Origin: Gemmatimonadaceae bacterium | GTDB lineage: Bacteria; Gemmatimonadota; Gemmatimonadetes; Gemmatimonadales; Gemmatimonadaceae | Assembly: GCA_035633115.1 (NCBI GenBank) | Contig: DASQFN010000114.1 | Span: 62,001 to 126,000 of the forward strand | Length of the DNA: 64,000 nt | Direction of reading: 5' to 3' | Shown here: positions 57,388 through 64,000 of the stretch, one piece after another | Position numbering within the stretch: position 1 is the stretch's first letter | Layout of the letters: each line of letters begins with the position of its first letter | Notes under the pieces: model-generated | What the model was told of the DNA's origin: nothing | What the model saw: only the letters and a program-made list of their open reading frames with translations | Databases searched by the model: none | Translations under genes and position numbers: made by a program

Positions 57388-58392
57388 GTGGCAGAGGAAG
57401 CCGGGCAACGACGAAAACCGGAGCGCATCCTGGTGGTCAGCCTGGACAATCTCGGCGACCTCGTCTTCGCCTCCGCACTGGTGCCGCCAATTCGAGAGCG
57501 GTTCCCGTCGGCACACATTGCGGTGTGGTGCAAGGAATACACGGCGGGGCTCGGCCCCCTGCTGCCGGCGGTTGATTCAGTCTACCATGCTGACCCGTTC
57601 TGGGACCGCGCCCCGGGCTCCGGTAAAGGGTCGTTTCGCCAGTTCCTCGAGGTCGCTGCTTCGTTGCGTCGTGCACGGTTCGACACCGCGGTCCTCTGCT
57701 TTGCACCCTGGCGGACCGCAGCGGCGGTTGCGGCGGTCGGCATACCTGTACGGATCGGGCTGGAACGACGGCGAAACCGAAGGTGGCTCACACACGCCCT
57801 TGCTTTCGAGGACCGCAGCAAGCGCGTGCTGGTGGAGGCGGCGCGATTGCTCGGTCCACTTGGCATCAAGGCCAGCGAGCTCAAATACAGGCTCGATTCG
57901 CGCCACTCGGACGTCGAGCTGAATGAGGTGCGGGCATCGCTTGGCGAGGGGGATTACGTCGCGCTCCACGCGTTCGCCGGAAGTGACGCGCGGTGTGTTG
58001 CGTTGAATCAATGGGTGGAGATTGCCGGGGAGCTCTCGCGACGCGGGATGTCTGTACTGTGGATAGGCACCACCGTCGAGCTCGAGCGCATTCGACAGAT
58101 GGGTCCACCGGGAGTCAACTGGCGCTTCTCCGACGATTTGCCCGGAGCGTCACTGACGAAAACGGCCCTCGCGCTCTCCCTCTCGAAACTCTTCATCGGC
58201 CATGATTCCGGCCCGCTTCACATTGCCTCCGCGTTCGGAGTTCCGGCGATCGGCGTGTTTGCACCAGGGCAGCCGCAACGCACGTGTCCGCAGGGAACCG
58301 GACGCTCCCGAATTATTGGGCGTCGATCACCGCGCGACATAAGCGCCTCGGACATCCTTGCCGAAGTCGGGGCACTCGGCGTGATACAGTAA
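57388..58392 (+). CDS. Glycosyltransferase family 9 (heptosyltransferase-like)
   Basis: The 334-residue protein has ILVVSLDNLGDLVFASALVP, IAVWCKEYTAGLGPLLPAVD and the family C-terminal motif FIGHDSGPLHIASAFGVPAI, GVFAPGQPQRTCPQG. Heptosyltransferases transfer L-glycero-D-manno-heptose to the LPS inner core. The specificity here is unproven; an ADP-heptose operon is not seen. The GTG at 57388 follows GGAGG by ten bases and is a good start; upstream frame to 57271 overlaps the divergent gene. It converges with an aldo/keto reductase. Confidence 0.88.
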   Translation: MAEEAGQRRKPERILVVSLDNLGDLVFASALVPPIRERFPSAHIAVWCKEYTAGLGPLLPAVDSVYHADPFWDRAPGSGKGSFRQFLEVAASLRRARFDTAVLCFAPWRTAAAVAAVGIPVRIGLERRRNRRWLTHALAFEDRSKRVLVEAARLLGPLGIKASELKYRLDSRHSDVELNEVRASLGEGDYVALHAFAGSDARCVALNQWVEIAGELSRRGMSVLWIGTTVELERIRQMGPPGVNWRFSDDLPGASLTKTALALSLSKLFIGHDSGPLHIASAFGVPAIGVFAPGQPQRTCPQGTGRSRIIGRRSPRDISASDILAEVGALGVIQ

Positions 58393-58418
58393 GACGCGTG
58401 AAGCCTGTGCTACGAGCG

Positions 58419-59405
58419 TCAGCGCTTGATCGCGTACATCTCCTGAGTTCCCCGAAACGTGCCCAGCAGGGGAAGCGTGACGCGGTCGATCGCATCGAGC
58501 GTCTCCTGACTCAGCCTCACTCCGGAAGTGGCAAGATTCTCATCTACCTGACTCGGCTTGCTCGCGCCGGTGATCACCGATGAAACGCGCGAGTCCCGCA
58601 GAACCCACGCGAGCGAGAGCTGAGGGAGTGTGAGGCCCGCCTCTTCGGCAATTGGCCGCAGCTGCTGAACCACCTCGAGAGTGCGATCGCTCCTCAAATC
58701 GGTTCCGAAAGAGGTGTTCATGTGCTCGCTTACTGCGCGTGAATCAGCCGGTGGCGGCTTACCCGGCAGGTATTTTCCACTTAGTACTCCCTGCGCCATC
58801 GGCGACCAGACGATCTGACCGATCTCGTTCGCAGCGCAAAGCGGGAATACTTCGTCTTCAGGTAACCGCCAGAGGATGGAGTACTCGGGCTGGCTGGAAA
58901 CGAACTTCTCGACGTCGGGCATTGCGAGCGCCTCCGCAATCTGCTCCGCGGTCCATTCGCTGAACCCGATGTAACGCGCTTTTCCCTGTCGGACTACTTC
59001 ACTCAGCGCGTGCATCGTCTCTTCGAGCGGCGTTTTAGTGTCGTAGCGGTGACACTGATAGAGATCGACATAGTCAGTCCGAAGCCGGGTAAGCGACGCG
59101 TCGATCTGCTTGCGCACCTGCGCCGCGGAAAGGCCTCGATCCGTTTTGGACATTGGAAAGAACAGCTTCGTCGCGAGGATGTACGACGACCTGTCGCGCC
59201 GGCTCAGTGCCTTGCCAAGAAAGGACTCGGCCGCTCCGTACCCGTAGATGTTGGCGGTATCGATGAAGTTGACGCCGAGGTCGAATGCCCGTTCGATACA
59301 AGCGAGCGCGTTGGCGTCGTCTACACCGACGCCGTAAGTGAGCCAGGAGCCGAGGGAGAGATCAGATACGTGAAGGTCGCTGCTTCCAAGGCGGCGATAC
59401 TGCAT
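58419..59405 (-). CDS. Aldo/keto reductase (Kv-beta/YghZ type)
   Basis: The 328-residue protein has a complete AKR pattern: QYRRLGSSDLHVSDLSLGSW, LGVNFIDTANIYGYGAAESF (Asp, Tyr), ILATKLFFPMSKTDRGLSAA (Lys), DYVDLYQCHRYDTKTPLEET (His) and the C-terminal nucleotide-binding SSVITGASKPSQVDENL. It is similar to the voltage-gated potassium channel beta-subunit-like reductases (YghZ, PdxI-like). It would reduce aldehydes with NADPH. It is unrelated at the level of subfamily to the AKR at 16081-17226. It is divergent from the cytochrome c remnant. Confidence 0.92.
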   Translation of the reverse strand: MQYRRLGSSDLHVSDLSLGSWLTYGVGVDDANALACIERAFDLGVNFIDTANIYGYGAAESFLGKALSRRDRSSYILATKLFFPMSKTDRGLSAAQVRKQIDASLTRLRTDYVDLYQCHRYDTKTPLEETMHALSEVVRQGKARYIGFSEWTAEQIAEALAMPDVEKFVSSQPEYSILWRLPEDEVFPLCAANEIGQIVWSPMAQGVLSGKYLPGKPPPADSRAVSEHMNTSFGTDLRSDRTLEVVQQLRPIAEEAGLTLPQLSLAWVLRDSRVSSVITGASKPSQVDENLATSGVRLSQETLDAIDRVTLPLLGTFRGTQEMYAIKR

Positions 59406-59500
59406 TCAGGAATCCGGGTGAGCGCGGTGGGCATGAATCTCGAACGAGAGCGCATGACGCACAAGCCGAGCTAGACCAACCAGCCAGGGGTTCGGAGCTT

Positions 59501-60151
59501 TTGGGCCGCGCTGAAACTCTGACATCCGGCGGCGTCCGCAGCAACGGCAAGCCACTGATCTTCATGCCCTCGCAGGCATTCTATCACTTCAACGATTCCG
59601 ACCTTGGCGCGATCATCGCGTATTTGAAGAGCGTGCCGCCGGTTGATCAGGTGACTCCACCGCCGAGCATCGGACCGATTGCACGGACGCTTTCGGTGAT
59701 GACGCCGTTTCCGCTCGCGCCGGGGCGGATGATCAACCGTAATGCGCCGCGGCCGGCCCCGGTCCCGATGGGAGTAACGAAGGAGTACGGCGCTTATCTG
59801 CTGAAGACCGGTGGATGCACGGGCTGCCACAATCCGAATCTTTCAGGGGGTTCAGCCATCCAGGGGGTCAAGGTGCCGAACCTTACACGAGCCGGCATCG
59901 GTAGCTGGAGCGAAGCCGATTTCACCAAGGCCCTTCGCACTGGCGTTCGTCCGGATGGGAGAATTCTCAGCGCGGTGATGCCGTGGCCCTACACCAGATA
60001 CCTCACGGACGACGAAATCAAGGCGATGTGGATGTACCTGCAGACCGTGCCAGGCACGTCCGACGGGAGAATAGCCCTCGTTTCCGCAGTTCCGGCGACG
60101 AGATCGTCGATACCGCCCAGGCCGGGCCGGTCACGGTCGTCCGGCGTGTAG
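59501..60151 (+). pseudogene. 5'-truncated cytochrome c, fused at the 3' end into an antiporter gene
   Basis: The frame begins abruptly with GGVRSNGKPLIFMPSQAFYH, the middle of a di-haem cytochrome c, without the first haem domain or signal. It continues SDLGAIIAYLKSVPPVDQ, one CxxCH (GGCTGCHNPNL) and DFTKALRTGVRPDGRILSAV. After YLQTVPGTS (about 60055) the similarity ends and the sequence is the antisense of the antiporter C-terminus. The TTG at 59501 is not a natural start. With the first haem site missing it is not expected to function. It is the clearest case of a deletion joining two convergent genes. Confidence 0.7.
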
Positions 60152-61305
60152 GGTTCCGAGCGTATCATGTACGCAAGTAGCGGAGGGGTGAGAAGCGTCG
60201 TGGCCAGCACCATCATCGTGATGGCGCTGAAGAGCTCGGACGTCAGCACACCTGTAGCGAGGCCCATCTTGGCGAAGATCAGTCCGACCTCGCCCCGCGG
60301 TATCATCGCTACGCCAATGAGAAGTTTTCGCGCTTTGACCCAGAATGGAGCGTAGCCGGCAGCAACCTTGCCGACGAGTGCCACGACGAGAAGCGCTGAC
60401 CCTACCGCCAGAACACTCAAATCCGCGAAGGCTCCGAGTGCTACTTCTGCTCCCACTGCGGCGAAGAAAATCGGGACGAAGAACAGGCCAAGCGTCGTAG
60501 TGGAACTCTCGATGCGAGTGCGCTGAGGAGTGTTATGCAGGACGAGTCCAGCCGCAAATGCGCCGATTATCGTCGCTGAGCCGGCGAGCGATGCGAGCCA
60601 GGCGAGAAGAAAAGCAAACGCAAGTCCTGCCACGCCCAGTGTCCCCGACGCTTCGAGGCGGTCGATGAAACGGAACACCGGAGGGACAACCAGACTTCCG
60701 AGAATCAAAGCAGCGGCGATGAATCCAACCGCGATCGAAGTCGTTCCCGCGATTCCCCAGAAACTCAACGTTACACCACCGACAATCCCGCCAACCACGG
60801 AGAGAATTACGAGCCCAATGACATCGTCTATCACAGCGGCGCCGAGCACTATCTGACCTTCGGCGCTTCGGAGCTGCCCGAGGTCGGAAAGCGTCCGCGC
60901 CGAAATGCCGATCGAGGTTGCGGTCAGCGCTGCTCCGGCGACTATCGAAGGAAGCGTCGGCAATCCGAGCAAGGCGCAGACGCCGTATCCGAGCGCAAAT
61001 GGAAGGACGACTCCCACGACTGCGACCGCCATCGCTTCGCCGCCAACCTTGAGCAGCGAGCGGATGTCGGTGTGAAGCCCGATCTCGAAAAGCAGCACGA
61101 CCACACCCAGCTCGGCGAGCGTATGAATGACCGGGTCCGCCGGATCGAGAATTCCGAGGAGCGATCTGCCGAGAACGATCCCCGCAACGAGCTCTCCGAC
61201 GACGGACGGCTGGCCAAACCGCTGCGCCACGAGACCGAGCACTTTCGTGGCCGCCAGAAGCGCGACGAGAACGGCGAGAAGGTGTGGCACGTCGTGCTGG
61301 CTCAT
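59989..61305 (-). CDS. CPA2-type cation:proton antiporter (KefB/GerN-like), C-terminus altered
   Basis: The 438-residue protein is a sodium/hydrogen exchanger of the CPA2 family with about 12 hydrophobic segments: LLAVLVALLAATKVLGLVAQ, VVGELVAGIVLGRSLLGILD, ALTATSIGISARTLSDLGQL, VLGAAVIDDVIGLVILSVVG (conserved DD) and MIPRGEVGLIFAKMGLATGV. The natural end is probably close to GLGGIDDLVAGTAE; the last 25 residues (PSDVPGTVCRYIHIALISSS) are read from antisense cytochrome c sequence, because the true stop has been lost. The antiporter domain itself seems complete. No TrkA-N domain is attached. Confidence 0.85.
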   Translation of the reverse strand: MSQHDVPHLLAVLVALLAATKVLGLVAQRFGQPSVVGELVAGIVLGRSLLGILDPADPVIHTLAELGVVVLLFEIGLHTDIRSLLKVGGEAMAVAVVGVVLPFALGYGVCALLGLPTLPSIVAGAALTATSIGISARTLSDLGQLRSAEGQIVLGAAVIDDVIGLVILSVVGGIVGGVTLSFWGIAGTTSIAVGFIAAALILGSLVVPPVFRFIDRLEASGTLGVAGLAFAFLLAWLASLAGSATIIGAFAAGLVLHNTPQRTRIESSTTTLGLFFVPIFFAAVGAEVALGAFADLSVLAVGSALLVVALVGKVAAGYAPFWVKARKLLIGVAMIPRGEVGLIFAKMGLATGVLTSELFSAITMMVLATTLLTPPLLAYMIRSEPYTPDDRDRPGLGGIDDLVAGTAETRAILPSDVPGTVCRYIHIALISSSVRYLV

Positions 61306-61443
61306 AAACTCTGGTATGATGGTTCCGCTCGTCGGACAAGCTGCATTACTCTATTGAGTAACGATTTCGACGAGTAGTTTTCGAGACTCGTCTATTGCTG
61401 CGATCGAATCACAGATGCAAGTGGGACCTCCGGGCCTTCCTCA

Positions 61444-61920
61444 ATGTTCAATCGCGAAGAACGGAACAGCAAGATTGCCGAAATCCGGGATGTCCCGCTA
61501 ATCGTAAGAGCCGCCGTGCAGGGACTGAAAGACGAACAGCTCGATACCCCCTATCGCGACGGCGGCTGGACGGTGAGGCAGGTAGTGCACCACCTTGCCG
61601 ATTCGCACGCGAATGCGTACCTGCGCTTCAGATGGCTCGCAACCGAAGATCATCCGACGATCAAGACGTACGACCAGGATGTATGGGCGGCGCTGCCCGA
61701 TTCCCGGCTGGCGGTGGACTCCTCGCTCAAGCTGCTGGAGGGACTTCACGAGCGATGGGTCGCGTTTCTCGAGCTGCTGCCGGACGACGCCTGGTCACGC
61801 CGGGGATTTCATCCCGAGCGCGGAGAAGTCAGTATCGACGATCTGCTGGAGATCTACGCCGATCACGGCGCGCATCACGCGGGACAGATCACCGATCTGA
61901 GGGCCAGAAAAGGCTGGTGA
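61444..61920 (+). CDS. DinB/YfiT-like putative metal-dependent hydrolase
   Basis: The 158-residue protein is a DinB four-helix bundle of the YfiT/BstA class: LIVRAAVQGLKDEQLDTPYR, GGWTVRQVVHHLADSHANAY (metal-binding His), TIKTYDQDVWAALPDSRLAV and IYADHGAHHAGQITDLR (two more His). Family members act as bacillithiol-dependent S-transferases or have unknown roles. The ATG at 61444 (MFNREERNSK) lacks the YPIGKF start of the family, so the N-terminus may be trimmed or reached by an earlier start in another frame. It precedes the histidine kinase gene by 12 bases. Confidence 0.82.
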   Translation: MFNREERNSKIAEIRDVPLIVRAAVQGLKDEQLDTPYRDGGWTVRQVVHHLADSHANAYLRFRWLATEDHPTIKTYDQDVWAALPDSRLAVDSSLKLLEGLHERWVAFLELLPDDAWSRRGFHPERGEVSIDDLLEIYADHGAHHAGQITDLRARKGW

Positions 61921-61932
61921 GGTAAGCGTTGC

Positions 61933-63669
61933 ATGCCGGTGTCTGAGCCTATTGCCGAAGAGTGGCACCGCTTCACGGGGTTCTTCGAACAGCTGCCGCG
62001 CTTCGCCGGCGCAACAACGATTATCATCGGTGCGGCAATGCTTGCGGCGTGGTGGCTTGGAATGCCCGCACTCCGCGGTTTCGATCCCGCGCCGCCGATG
62101 CCGCCCCTCACTGCGCTGACTTTCGTTCTGGCGGGCGCATCGCTGTTTCTCTCCTACCCGAAGTATGCGTCGCGATGGCAAGCCGAAGCCTCGCGGGCGC
62201 TCGCCATTCTGGTGATTGTAATCGCGCTCATTGCGGGAGCTGAGCGCATCCTCGGTCGCAGTCTCGGGATCGATCTGTCGGTGATCGATTCTGCCGTCAG
62301 GGGGTCGAACGCCGCCGCGCCAGGACGCATGGCGATCAGCAGCGTGGTTGCCTTTCTCCTCACCGGAATCGGGATTCTTCTGCTCCGCCGCGACCGCCGA
62401 ACCAACGGCTTCACCTCGCAAATCGCCGCCTTGGAAGTTTTTCTCGTGGCATTCATCCCACTGGTCGGATATGCGTTCGGCGTTCGCGATTTCTACTTGA
62501 TGCAGCCGTTCATCGGGATGGCGCTCATCACCGCGGTGACGTTTGTCATCCTTGGCCTGGGTCTGCTCTTCTCGCAACTTCATCGTGGAATACCAGGCCT
62601 CGTAGTTGACGCCGGTGCCGCAGGCGTGGTCTCGCGGCGTCTACTTCCAGGCGCCATTCTGCTGCCTTTCATATTCGGCATGATTCGCCTTGCCGGCGAG
62701 CAGGCGGGTTTGTTCAGCAGCCAGGTGGCGACATCGCTCTTTGCCGTCGCGGACATCCTGACGTTCCTGCTGCTCGTGGCGTGGAGTGCGAGGGTGCTTC
62801 GAGTCACGGACCGAAAGCGGGCTGAGCTCTTCGTGGGTGAGCGCGAGGCGCGGATGAGCTCGGAAAAAGCGCGCAGCGATGCCGAGGCGGCAAAGGCGGA
62901 GGCCGAGGCAGCTCGCGCCGAGGCAGAAAGCGCGAACGGAGCAAAGAGCGATTTTCTCGCGGTGATGTCGCACGAGCTTCGGACTCCGCTGTCCGCGATA
63001 ATGGGATATCAGGAGCTGCTTGCCGACGGCATAAGCGGCCCCATAACCGAGCAGCAATCGCAACAACTCGGAAGAATCAAGGCCAGCGCGCGTCACCTGC
63101 TGTCGCTGATCGATGAGATACTGACGTTCACGCGAATCGACGCGGGTCGGGAGAAAGTGGACCTGGAGCGCGCATCCCTGACGACTATTCTCGAGCCCGC
63201 CGCGGAGCTGGTCGAGCCCCTCGCTCGCGCCCGCGGCCTTCACATCGAAGTGATGCTACCGCCGAATGAAGTAATTGTCGAGACGGACGCGGTGAAGGTG
63301 CGCCAGATGATCGTCAATCTGTTGAGCAACGCCGTGAAATTCACCGACAGCGGCCGCATCATCCTTTCCGGCGACCAGAAGGGAGACCAGCTGATTGTAT
63401 CAGTCGAGGATACCGGAATCGGAATAAGCCCGGAACATTTCGAGCGGGTCTTCGAGCCCTTCTGGCAAGTGGAGCAGAAAGCGACGCGCCGCGCGGGCGG
63501 GACGGGGCTCGGCCTCACCGTCACCCGGCGGCTCGCGTTGCTTCTCGGCGGCGACGTGACGGTGAAGAGTGAGCCGGGTACCGGAACGACATTCACGATC
63601 TGTCTTCCCGTACGGCCAAGCGAATCGAGTCCGATGATAGCGCGCGCAGCCTCCATGCACCCGGACTAG
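61933..63669 (+). CDS. Membrane-bound hybrid-less sensor histidine kinase (orphan)
   Basis: The 578-residue protein has an N-terminal membrane domain of about 290 residues with seven to eight helices (TIIIGAAMLAAWWLGM, LTFVLAGASLFLSYP, RALAILVIVIALIAGAERIL, AISSVVAFLLTGIGILLL, VFLVAFIPLVGYAFGV), a coiled coil (SEKARSDAEAAKAEAEAARA), HisKA with the phospho-acceptor H347 in MSHELRTPLSAIMGYQ, and HATPase with NLLSNAVKFTDSG, DTGIGISPEHFERVFEPFWQ and GTGLGLTVTRRLA. There is no receiver or PAS domain, and no adjacent response-regulator gene. It begins 12 bases after DinB. Confidence 0.93.
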   Translation: MPVSEPIAEEWHRFTGFFEQLPRFAGATTIIIGAAMLAAWWLGMPALRGFDPAPPMPPLTALTFVLAGASLFLSYPKYASRWQAEASRALAILVIVIALIAGAERILGRSLGIDLSVIDSAVRGSNAAAPGRMAISSVVAFLLTGIGILLLRRDRRTNGFTSQIAALEVFLVAFIPLVGYAFGVRDFYLMQPFIGMALITAVTFVILGLGLLFSQLHRGIPGLVVDAGAAGVVSRRLLPGAILLPFIFGMIRLAGEQAGLFSSQVATSLFAVADILTFLLLVAWSARVLRVTDRKRAELFVGEREARMSSEKARSDAEAAKAEAEAARAEAESANGAKSDFLAVMSHELRTPLSAIMGYQELLADGISGPITEQQSQQLGRIKASARHLLSLIDEILTFTRIDAGREKVDLERASLTTILEPAAELVEPLARARGLHIEVMLPPNEVIVETDAVKVRQMIVNLLSNAVKFTDSGRIILSGDQKGDQLIVSVEDTGIGISPEHFERVFEPFWQVEQKATRRAGGTGLGLTVTRRLALLLGGDVTVKSEPGTGTTFTICLPVRPSESSPMIARAASMHPD

Positions 63670-63742
63670 ATTCTCGCGCCAGGCATTTTGCCGAGCCTGT
63701 TCCAGCCCAGCTCGCTGTACTCCCTACGAATCAGGAGCAAGC

Positions 63743-64000
63743 ATGAAGCTTCGCGTGTCGGTCATCCGAAGTCTCTTCTGTGCTTTCGTGCTGACAGCCA
63801 GCCACAATGTATTCGCTCAGCAGACCGTGTCGGCACCTCCGATTGCTGACCGCTACCGGGCGAATGCGACACGATTGATTGCTGCGGCGCTCGCTGACAG
63901 TGTCGCCTACAACCGGCTTGCGCGTCTGACGGACACATTCGGCCACAGGTTCAGCGGCTCGGCGAGTCTCGAGGCTGCAATCGACTGGATTCTCGCCGAA
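63743..64000 (+). CDS. Start of an M28-family (carboxypeptidase Q-like) metallopeptidase, truncated by the window
   Basis: The first 86 residues are visible. There is a signal peptide (VIRSLFCAFVLTASHNVFAQ) with GGAG before the ATG at 63743. Then IADRYRANATRLIAAALADS and VAYNRLARLTDTFGHRFSGS, followed by ASLEAAIDWILAE, resemble the N-terminal helices of M28 plasma glutamate carboxypeptidase/carboxypeptidase Q-type exopeptidases. The zinc site lies beyond the window, so the catalytic class is inferred from this start only. Confidence 0.75.
   Translation, partial: MKLRVSVIRSLFCAFVLTASHNVFAQQTVSAPPIADRYRANATRLIAAALADSVAYNRLARLTDTFGHRFSGSASLEAAIDWILAE

Noticed and set aside
56099-57516. Extended N-terminus of the GT4 frame up to 57516
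   Set aside because: It runs over the divergent GT9 gene and its composition changes upstream of the GTG at 57276.

Overview
The window is GC-rich chromosomal DNA from a diderm (outer-membrane) bacterium. Outer-membrane beta-barrels, an LpxR-type lipid A deacylase, several lipoproteins, futalosine-pathway menaquinone synthesis (mqnD), a GlnA of about 455 residues and several lysine/arginine/serine-rich histone H1-like proteins together suggest a member of Gemmatimonadota or a relative. That placement is inference from gene content; no rRNA marker is present. The only RNA gene recognised is tRNA-Cys at 45466-45537.

Layout. 1-5 kb: the end of a capsule-type tyrosine kinase gene, fRMsr, an HD hydrolase, ispG, a membrane protein, a cold-shock gene with a long leader, and a small beta-barrel. 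5-11.5 kb: a divergent arginine regulon, argG-argH leftward and argR-argC-argB-argD rightward, with tandem ARG-box-like sites in front of argG and a palindrome over the argC start codon. 11.6-21.4 kb: an NTF2-like lipoprotein, Smr, Crp/Fnr, esterase, H1-like, metallo-beta-lactamase-fold and aldo/keto reductase genes, a decayed M1 peptidase, a desaturase, a four-cysteine YggX-like protein and a GH3 lipoprotein. 21.4-36.4 kb: a Nudix/winged-helix (NrtR-type) regulator with palindromic sites, a collapsed Ku-LigD locus, a second cold-shock gene, SPFH and S41 protease genes, a plasmid-type RepA, a phospholipase D, an Lhr helicase remnant, MerR, a second H1-like protein, mqnD and a CBS protein. 36.7-39.8 kb: glnA and a sigma/anti-sigma pair.

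39.8-43.8 kb is the most interesting part. A haem-oxygenase-like diiron oxidase lies divergent from a tightly coupled methyltransferase, PurD-like ATP-grasp and small helical protein operon, and a 63-codon ORF overlaps the oxidase start. I propose it as an undescribed small-molecule or peptide-modification locus. 43.7-64 kb holds PAP2, GNAT, cupredoxin, MsrB, aspartic protease, sorbosone dehydrogenase, LpxR, ArsR, SDR, Fpg, GH9, two glycosyltransferases, an aldo/keto reductase, an antiporter, a DinB protein, an orphan histidine kinase and the start of an M28 peptidase.

A recurring oddity is that at least five loci look like genes joined across large deletions: M1 peptidase, Ku/LigD, Lhr, a family 4 glycosyltransferase, and cytochrome c/antiporter. 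This means either ongoing gene decay or repeated assembly collapse. Several palindromes sit directly in front of regulator genes and suggest autoregulation.
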